From: Urechis unicinctus
Lineage: Eukaryota; Annelida; Polychaeta; Xenopneusta; Urechidae
Length of the DNA: 64,000 nt
NCBI GenBank assembly: GCA_034190875.2
Contig: CM067356.1
Span: 23,030,307 to 23,094,306, forward strand
Direction of reading: 5' to 3'
Both the position numbers and the translations under genes were made by a program. The notes under the pieces were generated by a model. The model saw nothing but the letters and a program-made list of their open reading frames with translations. It was not told where the DNA came from and made no database searches. Of the stretch, positions 47,475 through 60,900 are shown piece after piece; positions within the stretch are counted from its first letter, which is position 1; each line of letters starts with the position of its first letter.

Positions 47475-48045
47475 AGTAAGTACCTATACCCGCGGAATGT
47501 CTTGTATCCTCAGAGGAAGTGTATTTATACCTGTGACTTATCTTATATCCTCAGAGGAAGTGTATTTATACCCGTGACTTATCTTGGATCCTCAGAGGAA
47601 GTGTATCCATACCTGAGACATGTCTTTGATCCTCAGAGGAAGTGTATTTATACCCGTGGCTTATCTTGGATCCTCAGAGGAAGTGTATTTATACCCGTTG
47701 CTCATCTTGGATCCTCAGAGGAAGTGTATCTATACATGTGGCTTGTCTTTGGTCCTCAGAGGAAGTGTTTTTATACCCGTGGCTTGTCATGATCCCGTTA
47801 TACCCGTTGCTCATCTTGGATCCTCAGAGGAAGTGTATCTATACATGTGGCTTGTCTTTGGTCCTCAGAGGAAGTGTTTTTATACCCGTGGCTTGTCATT
47901 GATCCTCAGAGGCAGTGTATTTATACACATGACTTATCTTGGATCCTCAGAGGAAGTGTATTTATACCAGTGGCTTGTTTTGGATCCTCAGAGGAAGTGT
48001 ATTTATACCCGTGGCTATTTTTGGATCCCCAGATAAAGTTTTCTG
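47475..48045. repeat. 41-bp minisatellite
   Basis: GGATCCTCAGAGGAAGTGTA plus TTTATACCCGTGGCTTATC (41 bp; TCAGAGGAAG anchors at 47510, 47551, 47592), about 13-14 copies. A 109-bp block starting ATACCCGTTGCTCATC at 47691 recurs at 47800, a recent duplication inside the array. Open frames here are artefacts. Confidence 0.96.
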
Positions 48046-48084
48046 AATTCCCGCGAATCGAACTGGAACACCAGAAGTAATGGG

Positions 48085-48340
48085 TATTGCGTCTCAATGT
48101 TAGTCAGGTCTGAATATTTGTCAAGTCTCAATGTAAGACAGATTTCAATGTAAGTCAGGTCTCTATGCATGTCAGGTGACAATGTATGCCAAATCTCATT
48201 GTGAAACAGGTCAGGTGTCAATATATGTCAGGTCTCAGTATAATCCAGGTGTCAGTGTAAAACAGGTCTCAGCGTAAGTCAAGTCTCATTGTATGTCAGG
48301 TCTCAATGTAAGACAGGTCTGTATGTCAGGTTGTGTTGTC
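48085..48340. repeat. 17-bp minisatellite
   Basis: CAGGTCTCAATGTAAGT and variants at 17-bp steps (48122, 48139, 48156, 48173, 48190), then less regular. GTAAGT inside the unit resembles a splice donor core, but the preceding base is T. Confidence 0.92.
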
Positions 48341-49084
48341 GGCAAATTTTCTATCGAGCGCTGACAGAAATTAATGATCCAAGACTAACATGATCGAAGC
48401 TTCATCGGGAATCCCGACACCCGCCAACGAGGCAGGAGAGTATTAAAACACCGCCTCTTCCACTTGATAGGAAATCACTTTGAAGTCAATGACTCTCCAA
48501 ATATCACAAGAAGTCATTCAAGGTGTCACATGACTTTCTCACATGACGACAGTGTGCGATCTCGCGAGACCACACCGCCGCCATTGCCGAGTGCGCGACG
48601 CGACAGAGTGTATGTAGAGCGACTTCAGACTGTCAAGCGTTATTTGCGAACGGGGAAGGTGAGAAGGCGTTGGAGTTAGTGAAATAAGCCCGACCCAGTG
48701 TCCGGCGTGTGGAATTTGTCACTTGCGGACAATGGTAAACACTTAAATGCCGTCGCAACGTCGTCTAGTCTGGAAGAATGGGTGAGTTAGGGCGAGGATG
48801 CGGGGACATTTGACCTCTGGCGAGGAGTTAGACATGACAGTGACACAACATAGACGCCGCGGAGCCTAGCGTCCCCACACAAGCGCCTCGAACGTCCCCA
48901 CTAGTCGTGCAAGACAAGTGCGCTGACTCGAATGTCTCTGATTCAGTCGGTTGGACTTAGAAACGAATAGGCAATGAATTATTAAATTCTCCTTGCATTC
49001 GACGCTCTCTTATGGAGATATTTATACTAACAGGAGCTGCTAATATTCTTATTGAAGTGTACACCATGTTGCCTAGATATACAG
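48341..49084 (+). other. Candidate gene 5' end: CpG-rich promoter and first exon
   Basis: TCTCGCGAGA (48560-48569) and GCCGCCATT (about 48577-48585) mark a promoter-type core (listed separately). Downstream are two plus-strand donors: GGGAAG|GTGAGA (GT at 48659) and ATGG|GTGAGTT (GT at 48782). The second follows a start codon in ideal context, GAAGAATGG (ATG at 48778-48780), so a first exon ending just after the initiator codon is possible. Short upstream ORFs (ATG TAG near 48611, ATG GTA AAC ACT TAA near 48732) would precede it. No second exon was identified, and a 71-codon frame at 48464-48679 has no known domain. Confidence 0.35.
48560..48585 (+). promoter_or_regulatory. TCTCGCGAGA (BANP-type) element beside GCCGCCATT
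   Basis: The exact 10-bp palindrome TCTCGCGAGA is the established BANP-bound element (earlier credited to Kaiso) of strong CpG-rich promoters. An exact copy is expected far less than once in 64 kb. The adjacent CCGCCGCCATTG resembles an inverted YY1 core. Confidence 0.45.
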
Positions 49085-50900
49085 GTGTATAATTACTTCA
49101 GCTCACCGGCACCAATAATGACACGATCTCAGCTTAAAACAGGTACAAATAACGACATGCTGCCAGCTTAAAATGGGTACCCATAATGATATGTTACCAG
49201 CTTTGAATAAGTACAAATAACTTCATTTTACATATTGCACATAGGTTCAAATAATGCGTATTAACAGCTTTAAATAGGAACCAAAAATAAAGCGTCGCCA
49301 GCATTAAACAGGTACCAACGATGACACATTGACAGCTTTAAATTGTTGCAAATAGTGTCGCGTTCTTAAAAAAAGGCACAATGGTACCAATAGGTACCAA
49401 TAATGACACATTTTCAGCTTCAAATCGGTAGAAATAGTTACACGCTTGCGGTTTGAAATAGGTAGCAGTAATGCAGCTTTACCAGCTGTAAATAGGTACC
49501 AATAATGACGATGGAAGTTTTAAATAGGTACCAATAATGACGTTCTGGAAGTTTTAAATTGGCACCAATAATGACGTTCTGGAAGTTTTAAATTGGCACC
49601 AATAATGACGCGTTGGAAGTTTTAAATAGGTACCAATGATGACGTGTTGGGAGTTTCATATAGGTACCAATTATGACGTGTTGGAAGTTTTAAATAAGTA
49701 CCAATTATGACGCTTTGGAAGTTTTAAATAGGTATCAATAATGACGTGTTTGAAGTTTTAAATGGGTACCAATAATGACATGTTGGAAGTTTTAAATAGG
49801 TACCAATAATGACGCGTTGGAAGTTTTAAATAGGTACCAATAATGATGCGTTGGAAGTTTTAAATAGGTACCAATAATGACGCTTTGGAAGTTTGTAAAT
49901 AGGTACCAATAATGACGCTTTGGAAGTTTTAAATAGGTACCAATAATGATTACGTGTTGGAAGTTTTTTAAATGAAGTACCATATATTATGACGTGTTGG
50001 AAGTTTTTTTAAATGAGGTACCAATAATGACGTTTTTGGAAATTTTGAATAGGTACCAATAATGACGTGTTGGAAGTTTTAAATAGGTACCCAATGGTGA
50101 CGCTTTGGAAGTTTTAAATTGGCACCAATAATGATAGGTACCAATGATGTCGAGTTGGAAGTTTTTAAATAGATACCAATGATGATGACGTACCAATTAT
50201 GACGTGTTGGAAGTTTTAAATAAGTACCAATTATGACGCTTTGGAAGTTTTAAATAGGTATCAATAATGACGTGTTTGAAGTTTTAAATGGGTACCAATA
50301 ATGACATGTTGGAAGTTTTAAATAGGTACCAATAATGACGCGTTGGAAGTTTTAAATAGGTACCAATAATGACGCGTTGGAAGTTTTAAATAGGTACCAA
50401 TAATGACGCTTTGGAAGTTGTAAATAGGTACCAATAATGACGCTTTGGAAGTTTTAAATAGGTACCAATAATTACGTGTTGGAAGTTTTAAATAAGTACC
50501 AATAATGACGTGTTGGAAGTTTTAAATAGGTACCAATAATGACGCTTTGGAAATTTTGAATAGGTACCAATAATGACGTGTTGGAAGTTTTAAATAGGTA
50601 CCAATGGTGACGCTTTGGAAGTTTAGAATAGGTACCAATGGTGACGCTTTGGAAGTTTAGAATAGGTACCAATGGTGACGCTTTGGAAGTTTAGAATAGG
50701 TACCAATGATGTCGAGTTGGAAGTTTTTAATAGATACCAATGATGACGTGTTGTGAGTTTTAATTAGGTATCATCAATCACAGGCTACCAGATTTATATA
50801 GTTACCAGTAATGACAATCTTTAAATTGGTTCATCTAATGTCATATTACGAGTTTTAATTATCTTACAATTATGACACTTGTCAATTCTAATTAGATGTA
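49085..50900. repeat. 34-bp minisatellite with a 526-bp internal duplication
   Basis: AAGTTTTAAATAGGTACCAA plus TAATGACGCGTTGG (34 bp; anchors at 49801, 49835). The left edge (49085-49490) and the right edge (50760-50900) are diverged. The run of variants from about 49660 to 50120 is repeated in the same order from about 50186 to 50620 (e.g. TAAGTACCAATTATGACGC at 49695 and 50221), an offset of 526 bp. Confidence 0.95.

Positions 50901-52480
<1,580 letters not shown>

Positions 52481-52548
<68 letters not shown>
52481..52548. repeat. (CT)n microsatellite
   Basis: About 33 CT units, flanked by TCTCGCTCTC and TTTCTCACC. Confidence 0.97.
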
Positions 52549-52554
<6 letters not shown>

Positions 52555-53365
52555 ACCCTCTCCCATATTTCGTCACCATTAGAATTTTGTGACAAAGCTG
52601 CAGCGTTTATCTCTGCGAGTTAATTTCAAAGTAATCGCGGGGGAATTTAATCGTAATCGAAGGCCTAAATACCGAAACTGGTTATGTTGTGTCGATACTA
52701 TTACATTGAGACGGCATCAATGCCAAATAACAATTGGAACAAGTAAACACAAACAAATTAGCCATAAAATGAAATTTCCGTATTCTGACACGTTAAGCAG
52801 GGATAGCTTAATGTATACTGCGTCGCGTGAGGGAAGAGTTTAATGATATTTAATGCTGTGAACCTCACTAATCGCTTTCGGAATGAAACGCTATGACAGA
52901 TTGAAGACAATAACAAAACGCTATGATACCAAATTGCACTTCGTTCACTTGTCAGAATGCGCGACGCAATTCAAACGAAACTACAGATGAGACGCATCGG
53001 CTGCAACGAATGAGGGGATGGTTACATTGCTAAATATACAAATTCGCCGGCGCTCGGATGCCAATCAATTGGATCCGAGCGCCAGAGCGATGAATGATGT
53101 GGAGGCATGCGAATCGTGGATTGATAATGATATGTTCATAAATTATACAAAGCGAGAGGAGACGTCAACAAGCGACTGCTCGCTAAAAGCCCCAATCACG
53201 AGAGGTCAGAGTAGAGGTCAGGCGGGCAATGAATTCACTGAACACCGGGTATGACAAGAGGTTGACAAACAGAGGCGGAGTGTCCGTGCGTCTGATGAAT
53301 GGACACGCGCCACTACATCATCAACGCCATTATCTGCAATCACAGTGAGCAGGGCAGACACCCGA
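52549..53365. other. Unique sequence with a long imperfect palindrome
   Basis: No gene recognised. The 53044-53090 palindrome is listed separately. Open frames at 52589-52843 and 53018-53254 (84 and 78 codons, plus) have no known motif, and the second overlaps the palindrome. Confidence 0.45.
53044..53090. repeat. Long GC-rich hairpin with an embedded CCAAT/ATTGG pair
   Basis: GGCGCTCGGAT (53049-53059) is the exact reverse complement of ATCCGAGCGCC (53073-53083). Inside it, CCAAT (53061-53065) pairs with ATTGG (53068-53072) with one bulged G. Outside, TCGC (53044-53047) pairs with GCGA (53087-53090). Twenty base pairs can form in total. Confidence 0.9.
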
Positions 53366-54390
53366 AGGAAGACACCTGTAGTCATGTGTAAGATATCATG
53401 ACAGAAGCGTCAGTAGTCATGTGTAAGTTATCATGAAAGAAGCGCCTGTAGTCATGTGTAACTTATCATGACAGAAGCGTCAGTAGTCATGTGTAAAGTA
53501 GGCATAGATGAGCGTCAGTTGTCGTGTGATGCAGGCAGAGAGAAGCGTCAGTAGTCATGTGTAAAGTAGGCATCGAGAAGCGTCAGTAGTCATATGTAAG
53601 ATATCATGACAGAAGCGTCAGTAGTCATGTGTAAGATATCATGACAGAAGCGTCAGTAGTCATGTGTAAGATATCATGACAGAAGCGTCAGTAGTCATGT
53701 GTAAAGTAGGCATAGATGAGCGTCAGTTGTCGTGTGATGCAGGCAGAGAGAAGCGTCAGTAGTCATGTGATGCAGGCAGAGAGAAGCGTCAGTAGTCAGT
53801 AGTGTGATGTAGGCAGAGAGAAGCGTCAGTAGCCATGTGGTGATGTAGGCAGAGAGAAGCGTCAGTAGTCATGTGTGATGTAGGCAGAGAGAAGCGTCAG
53901 TAGTTATGTGTGATGTAGGCAGAGAGAAGCGTCAGTAGTCATGTGTGATGTATGCAGAGAGAAGCGTCAGTAGTCATGGGTGATGTAGGCAGCGAGAAGC
54001 GTCAGTAGTCATGTGATGTAGGCAGAAAGAAGCGTCAGTAGTCATGTGATGCAGACAGAGAGAAGCGTCAGTAGTCATGTGTGATGTAGGCAGCGAGAAG
54101 CGTCAGTAGTCATGTGTGATGTAGGCAGAGAGAAGCGTCAGTAGTCATGTGTAATGTAGGCAGCGAGAAGCGTCAGAAGTCATGTGTGATGTAGGCAGAG
54201 AGAAGCGTCAGTAGTCATGTGTGATGTAAGCAGAGAGAAGCGTCAGTAGCCATGTGTGATGTAGGCAGAGAGAAGCGTCAGTAGTCATGTGCGATGTAGG
54301 CAGCGAGAAGCGTCAGTAGTCATGTGTGATGTAGGCAGCGAGAAGCGTCAGTAGTCATGTGTGATGTAGGCAGAGAGAAGCGTCAGCAAC
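53366..54390. repeat. 35-bp minisatellite with two subfamilies
   Basis: GAAGCGTCAGTAGTCATGTG is constant. The rest of the unit is TAAGATATCATGACA in the left third and TGATGTAGGCAGAGA in the right two thirds (35 bp; anchors at 54064, 54099). About 29 copies. Short and hybrid units lie where the subfamilies meet (53490-53860). Confidence 0.95.
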
Positions 54391-55375
54391 GTAGAAACGT
54401 GCATGGGGCATGACGGGATGTTAAGACACTCGCAGGTCAACATGAGAAACTTTCTCAAAACAAGTTAGCTCGAAAGTTGTGTGGGTAACAGACGAGCGGT
54501 GAACGTTAATGATCACCAGTCAGGATGAGTTAGAGAAGCGTTCGTGGTCCGGCGATAGCTACTGCTGGTGCTGCTGCGTGGTTCATAGACTTGGATGGTT
54601 GCCGGGACAGAATGAAGACTACAAATAGTGGTAAATGTCATGATTGGACAAGCACTTAGCGGGCACGTGCTCGCGTACAACGCGGCAATGAAATGACTTC
54701 GATTTACGGCTACGTCGTCAATCAATGTCGTAAATGCCCACGCCTCGACGCCTGAACATCAGCAGCCTCCTCTGAGCAGGATACTGCAGCTGTTGTCAAG
54801 AGGTTGTCAAGTTCTGATGGACCTCCTCATTATGTCATTTCATTGCCTCTTATTCTACATGACCTTTACACGGCCCTCGCCACTTGTTGTGGGCAGCAAG
54901 TGGTCGACTAAGTGGTGGCTGTTCAGGCGGCAGTGGCAGTAAGTACATTAGGCACTCCGCTGAATGAAGGGCATGAATTAGACTGGGATTTACGAAATTA
55001 GAAATGACACATTGCTGTGAAGGACATGACAAGTTGCCATGTATGTTATCTCGGAATGTCCATGTATACCTGACGTCTTGTGGCTGGGTGAAGGCGGAGA
55101 TAGATGCTGATGTGTTCTCATCGGATGGAGTTTGTATGATAGATATCAAGCTAGACTCTTTGGTGTCGAGTGAATGTTACATAACTAAAGAAATTGTTCG
55201 TAATGCTGGGTGCCTGGGTGGCGTCCATCGCATCAATCCACCTGGGTCGTTTGGATAAATGCTTACTAGGCATTCTTATCGTGTTAAAAAAAGTGGTCGC
55301 GATAAAGACACGAAGAGGCTACTTTATGATATTTACAGCTGCAAAAACAAATAACCACACAAATATATCTACATA
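54391..55375. other. Unique sequence, no gene recognised
   Basis: Open frames of 60-99 codons at 54513-55376 have no recognisable domain. A GCACGTGC E-box is near 54663. Confidence 0.5.
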
Positions 55376-56720
55376 AAGTAGTCACGACTCCATGGGGTGG
55401 TCACGATTCTAGTGGCATATTCACCACTACATGGGGTGGTCACGATTCTAGTGACATATTCACCACTACATGGGGTGGTCACGATTCTAGTGGCATGTTC
55501 ACCACTACATGGGGTGGTCACGATACTTGTGGTATATTCACCACTACATGGGGTGGTCACGATTCTAGTGGCAAATTCACCACTTCATGGGATGGTCACG
55601 ATTCTAGTGGTATATTAACCACTACATGGGGTGGTCCTGATTCTTGTGGCATATTCACCACTACATGGGGTGGTCACGATTCTAGTGGTATATTAACCAC
55701 TACATGGGGTGGTCCTGATTCTTGTGGCATATTCACCACTACATGGGGTGGTCACGATACTAGTGGTATATTCACCACTACATGGGGTGGTCACGATTCT
55801 AGTGGAATATTCACCACTTCATGGGGTGGTCACGATACTTCTGGTATGTTCATCACTACATGGGGTGGTCATGATTGTAGTGGTATATTCACCACTACAT
55901 GGGGTGGTCACGATACTAGTGGTATATTCACCACTACATGGGGTGGTCACGATACTAGTGGTATATTCACCACTAAATGGGGTGGTCCCGATTCTAGTGG
56001 CATATTCACCACTACATGGGGTGGTCACGATACTAGTGGTATATTCACCACTACATGGGGTGGTCACGATACTAGTGGTATATTCACCACTACATGGGGT
56101 GGTCACGATACTAGTGGTATATTCAGCACTACATGGGGTGGTCACGATACTAGTGGTATATTCACCACTACATGAGGTGGTCACGATACTTGCAGTATAT
56201 TCACCACTACATGGGGTGGTCACGATACTTGTAGTATATTCACCACTACATGAGGTGGTCACGATACTTGTAGTATATTCACCACTACATGGGGTGGTCA
56301 CGATACTTGTAGTATATTCACCACTACATGCGGTGGTCACGATACTTGTAGTATATTCACCACTACATGAGGTGGTCACGATACTTGTAGTATATTCACC
56401 ACTACATGCGGTGGTCACGATACTTGTAGTATATTCACCACTACATGCGGTGGTCACGATACTTGTAGTATATTCACCACTACATGCGGTGGTCACGATA
56501 CTTGTAGTATATTCACCACTACATGAGGTGGTCACGATACTAGTGGTATATTCACCACTACATGAGGTGGTCACGATACTTGTAGTATATTCACCACTAC
56601 ATGAGGTGGTCACGATACTTGTAGTATATTCACCACTACATGAGGTGGTCACGATACTTGTAGTATATTCACCACTACATGAGGTGGTCACGATACTTGT
56701 AGTATATTCACCACTATATT
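55376..56720. repeat. 39-bp minisatellite with two subfamilies
   Basis: About 34 units of GGTGGTCACGATACTAGTGG plus TATATTCACCACTACATGG (39 bp; anchors at 55441, 55480). The left two thirds carry CATGGGGTGG and CTAGTGG. The right third carries CATGAGGTGG or CATGCGGTGG and CTTGTAG. Each unit can form a small ACCAC/GTGGT hairpin. Because 39 is 13 codons, frames of 226 and 375 codons (plus) and 327 codons (minus) are open at once. Simultaneous opening on both strands argues against selection for protein. Confidence 0.97.
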
Positions 56721-57994
56721 GGTGTCGACTCAGCTGGTACAATCTCGACGCGGCCGCTAAAACCACAATTAAGTTTGTACAACCACGATTCAATGGGAAC
56801 AACTACGGCAGCATAAACTTAATAGGAGGCCTATAAGAATGTCATGTATGCATTAAAGCGTCCTTATTCAAGTTACGACAACCTCGAGACGGCAACTCTC
56901 TTTGTCAGGCCTTGTCCTCGCCAAGGTTAAATCACCAAGCCTATCCAGCTTGTAACGGCTGCTACTGTGTGCCTGTCTCTGAGCGTTTCCCCATCCTCAG
57001 ATCACATATCCCTAAACTACCCACCCCCTCCCCCTACATCAATAACGCACCTTTACATTATCAACAATTGAAGTCTCTAGTTGCACGTTAATCAATCGAG
57101 AGAAATAAGAACGCAGCCATTGCCGATACACTAACGACAGCCATTTCGCCAAGTTGCGTAGAGCCAGTCGGATCGTGGCGAGGGCACCTCTGGCGGTCCG
57201 TGACGTCACACTTTGCAGCCCTATCCTGAGACCATGTAAGCGCATCACGTCATCGCTGAGTAGTAACTCTGCTGGGGGAGCATGAGCGTTAACCTCAATC
57301 CGGGCATGGTATCATAACATCTGTGCGTATTACTCGGGAGAGAGGTCAGCTTAGGTCGCAGCAGTACTATGACCTCGTTGGGTTGCCCGGAACAGCTACT
57401 TGTGTCATAAAAAGGCTCTATAATGTAGTTGCCTGCTTGACGATATTCAAAAAAGTCAGCTCAAAGAACCTCGACAGAAGAAACGCATTCGCTCAATTTT
57501 AAATGTTTACGTAAATATGACCCAAAGTGATGCTGCTGTAATAAAACGTAGACTGGTGTTGGGCATATCTATCACTTTAATGTAACTAGGGGTTGGGAGG
57601 GGGGGGGGGGGGGGGGGTGTTGAGGCGGGAGGGAAATGTCGGAGCGACTTTTCCGCTCGGTTGGTTACACGGTTCTAACAGTTGAAGCATACCCGCTGTG
57701 AGTTGTACCAGTGTGGGTGACAACCAGAACCTCCCTGTGTGGTATTCTTGGGGTGGAAACTAACTTGTTCGTTCACGCACCTTAATCGATATACGTAAAT
57801 ATATATCTACCTGTATTCCATATCATACAGTGTTTTGTGAGATGTGACAGATTATTGGCAGATAAGCGAATGATTTCCTGCGTAACTTCTAACAATATTG
57901 TTTGCGCTATAAAAGAAGACAATATAAAGAATTAATTCGAAGCGTGGGAACTTTCGCCCCTATAACTACTTAACACGACTTTACCCACAAGACA
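56721..57994. other. Unique sequence with CRE and poly-G
   Basis: TGACGTCA at 57201-57208 and G19 at 57599-57617. The 69-codon minus frame at 57039-57248 has no recognisable motif. Confidence 0.45.
57599..57617. repeat. Poly-G tract (19 nt)
   Basis: Uninterrupted G run in unique sequence. Confidence 0.95.
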
Positions 57995-60900
57995 ATGTAT
58001 AATTATATTTTGAACTTGAATAATTACTACTATCACATTGCAAAACCAGCTGGTATAACTAATTGTAGAAAGCATAAACTGATGGAGCTACCGATCTATA
58101 AACGCTATCACTACCAACGCATTCTGCTGCTACTATCATTACAACAATTACTGCTACTACTATCACAAGAAATACTTCAGCAACCGCTATCGCTACAACA
58201 ATTACTGCTGCTACTATCATTACAACAATTATTGCTACTACTATAACTACAACAACTTATGCTACTACTATCACAACAATCACTTCTGCAACCATTATCA
58301 CTACAACAATTTCTGCTACTACTATCACAACAATCACTTCTGCAACCATTATCACTACAACAAATACTGCAACCACTATCACTACAACAATTTCTGCTAC
58401 ATATATCGCTATAACAACTTCTGATACTACAGTCACAACCACTATCACTACAACTACTTCTGCAACTACTATCATTACAACAATATATGCTACCATCACT
58501 ACAACTATTTCTGATAATACTATCACTACAACTGCTGCTGCTACTTCTATAACAACAACCACTTCTGCTATTGCAATTGTTACAACAACATCTGCTACTA
58601 TCAACATCTGCTACTACCAACTCTACAACTTCTTCTGCTACTACTATCACTACAACTACTTCAAATACTTCTATTATCATAACTTCTTCTGCTACTAATA
58701 CCTCAACTACTTCAGCTACTACTATCAATACAACCATTTCTGCTACTGCTATCAATAGAACCATTTCTGCTACTACCTCTGCTATCGCTATCACGACAAC
58801 TACTTGTTCTACAACAATTATTACTACTACATCTACTACTACTACCTCTACAACTAACTATGCTACTACCATCACTACCTATAACTACTTCTCCTAGTGC
58901 TATCAACTGAGCTATTTCTGCCGCAACTATCACTCCAACTACTTCTGCTACCATTATCACTATAACTATTTCTATTACTACTATCACAACAACTACTTCT
59001 GCTACTACTATCCCTACAACTACTTCTGCAACAACTACCTCTTCATCTACTTCTGCTACTGCTATGACGACACCAACTTCAGCCACTACTATAATCACAA
59101 CTCCTTCTGCTGCTACTATCACCACAACTACTTCCGCTACTAATATCGCTACAACGAGTTCTGCTACTACTATCACAAGAACTTCTTCTACTTCTTCTAT
59201 CACAACTACTACTACTGCAACTACTATCTCAAAAGCTAGATCAGTTATTTATATCACTACAACTACCTCTGACACCACTATCACTACAACAACTTCTGCT
59301 ACTACTATCACTACAACAATTGCTACTTCTATCACAACAAATACTTCTGCTACCACTATCATTAAAGCAATTTCTGCTACTACTATCACTAAAACAATTT
59401 ATGCTCATACTATCACTACAACTACTTCTGCAAACCATTATCATTACAATAATTTCTGCTACTACTATCACTACAACTACTTTTGCAACCACTATCACTA
59501 CAACAATTTCTGCTACTGCTATCACTATAACAACTTCTGCTACTACTATCACAACAAATACTGCATTACCACTATCATTACAACTACTTCTGCAACTATT
59601 ATCATTACAACAATATATGCTACCATCACTACCACTATTTCTGATAATTATATCGCTATAACTGCTTCTGCTACTTCTATCACAACAACCACTTGTGCTA
59701 TTGCAATTGTTACAACAACATCTGCTACTACAAACTCTACAACTTCTTCTCTGCTACTACTATCACTACAACTACTTCAAATACTTCTATCATCATAACT
59801 TCTTCTGCCACATATATCACAGCAACTACTTCAGCTACTACTATCAATACAACTACTTCGGCTACTGCTATAAGCACCACTACTTCTGATACTACTATCA
59901 ATACAACCATTTCTGCTACTACTATAGTTACAACTACCTCTGCTATCGCTATCACGACAACTACTTGTTCTACAATTAATTATTACTACTACATCTGCTA
60001 CTACTACCTCTACAACTAACTATGCTACTACCATCACTGCAACTACTTCTCCTAGTGCTATCAACAGGGCTATTTCTGCCGCAACTATCACTCCAACTAC
60101 TTCTGCTACCATTATCACTATAACTATTTCTATTACTACTATCACAACAACTACTTCTGCTACTACTATCCCTACAACTACTTGTACTATGACTTTCGCT
60201 ACAATTATTTTCGCTACTACTATCACAACAACATATTCTGCTACTACTATTACTAACACTGCTTCCGCTTCTACTATTACTTACAATACTTCCGTAACAA
60301 CTATCATTGTAACTATTTCTGTTACTTCGATCACTACACCCTCTTCTGCCTCTATAGTTCTAACAACTACATCTGCAACAACTACCTCTTCATCTACTTC
60401 TGCTACTGCTATGACGACACCAACTTCAGCCACTACTATAATCATAACTCATTGTGCTGCTACTATCACCACAACTACTTCCGCTACTAATATCGCTACA
60501 ACGAGTTCTGCTACTACTATCACAAGAACTTCTTCTACTTCTTCTATCACAACTACTACTACTGCAACTACTATCTCAAAAGCTAGATCAGTTATTTATA
60601 TCACTACAACTACCTCTGACACCACTATCATTACAACAACTTCTGCTACTACTATAACTACAACAATTGCTACTTCTATCACAACAAATACTTCTGCTAC
60701 CACTATCATTAAAGCAATTTATGCTACTACTATCACTAAAACAATTTATGCTCATACTATCACTACAAATACTTCTGCAAACCTTTATCATTACAATAAT
60801 TTCTGCTACTACTATCACTACAACTACTTTTGCAACCACTATCACTACAACAATTTCTGCTACTGCTATCACTATAACAACTTCTGCTACTACTATCACT

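Noticed and set aside
55709-56836. 375-codon plus-strand open frame
   Set aside because: It is a translation of the 39-bp minisatellite in 13-codon register. Two other frames, one on the opposite strand, are open over the same DNA, and no domain or start context supports it.
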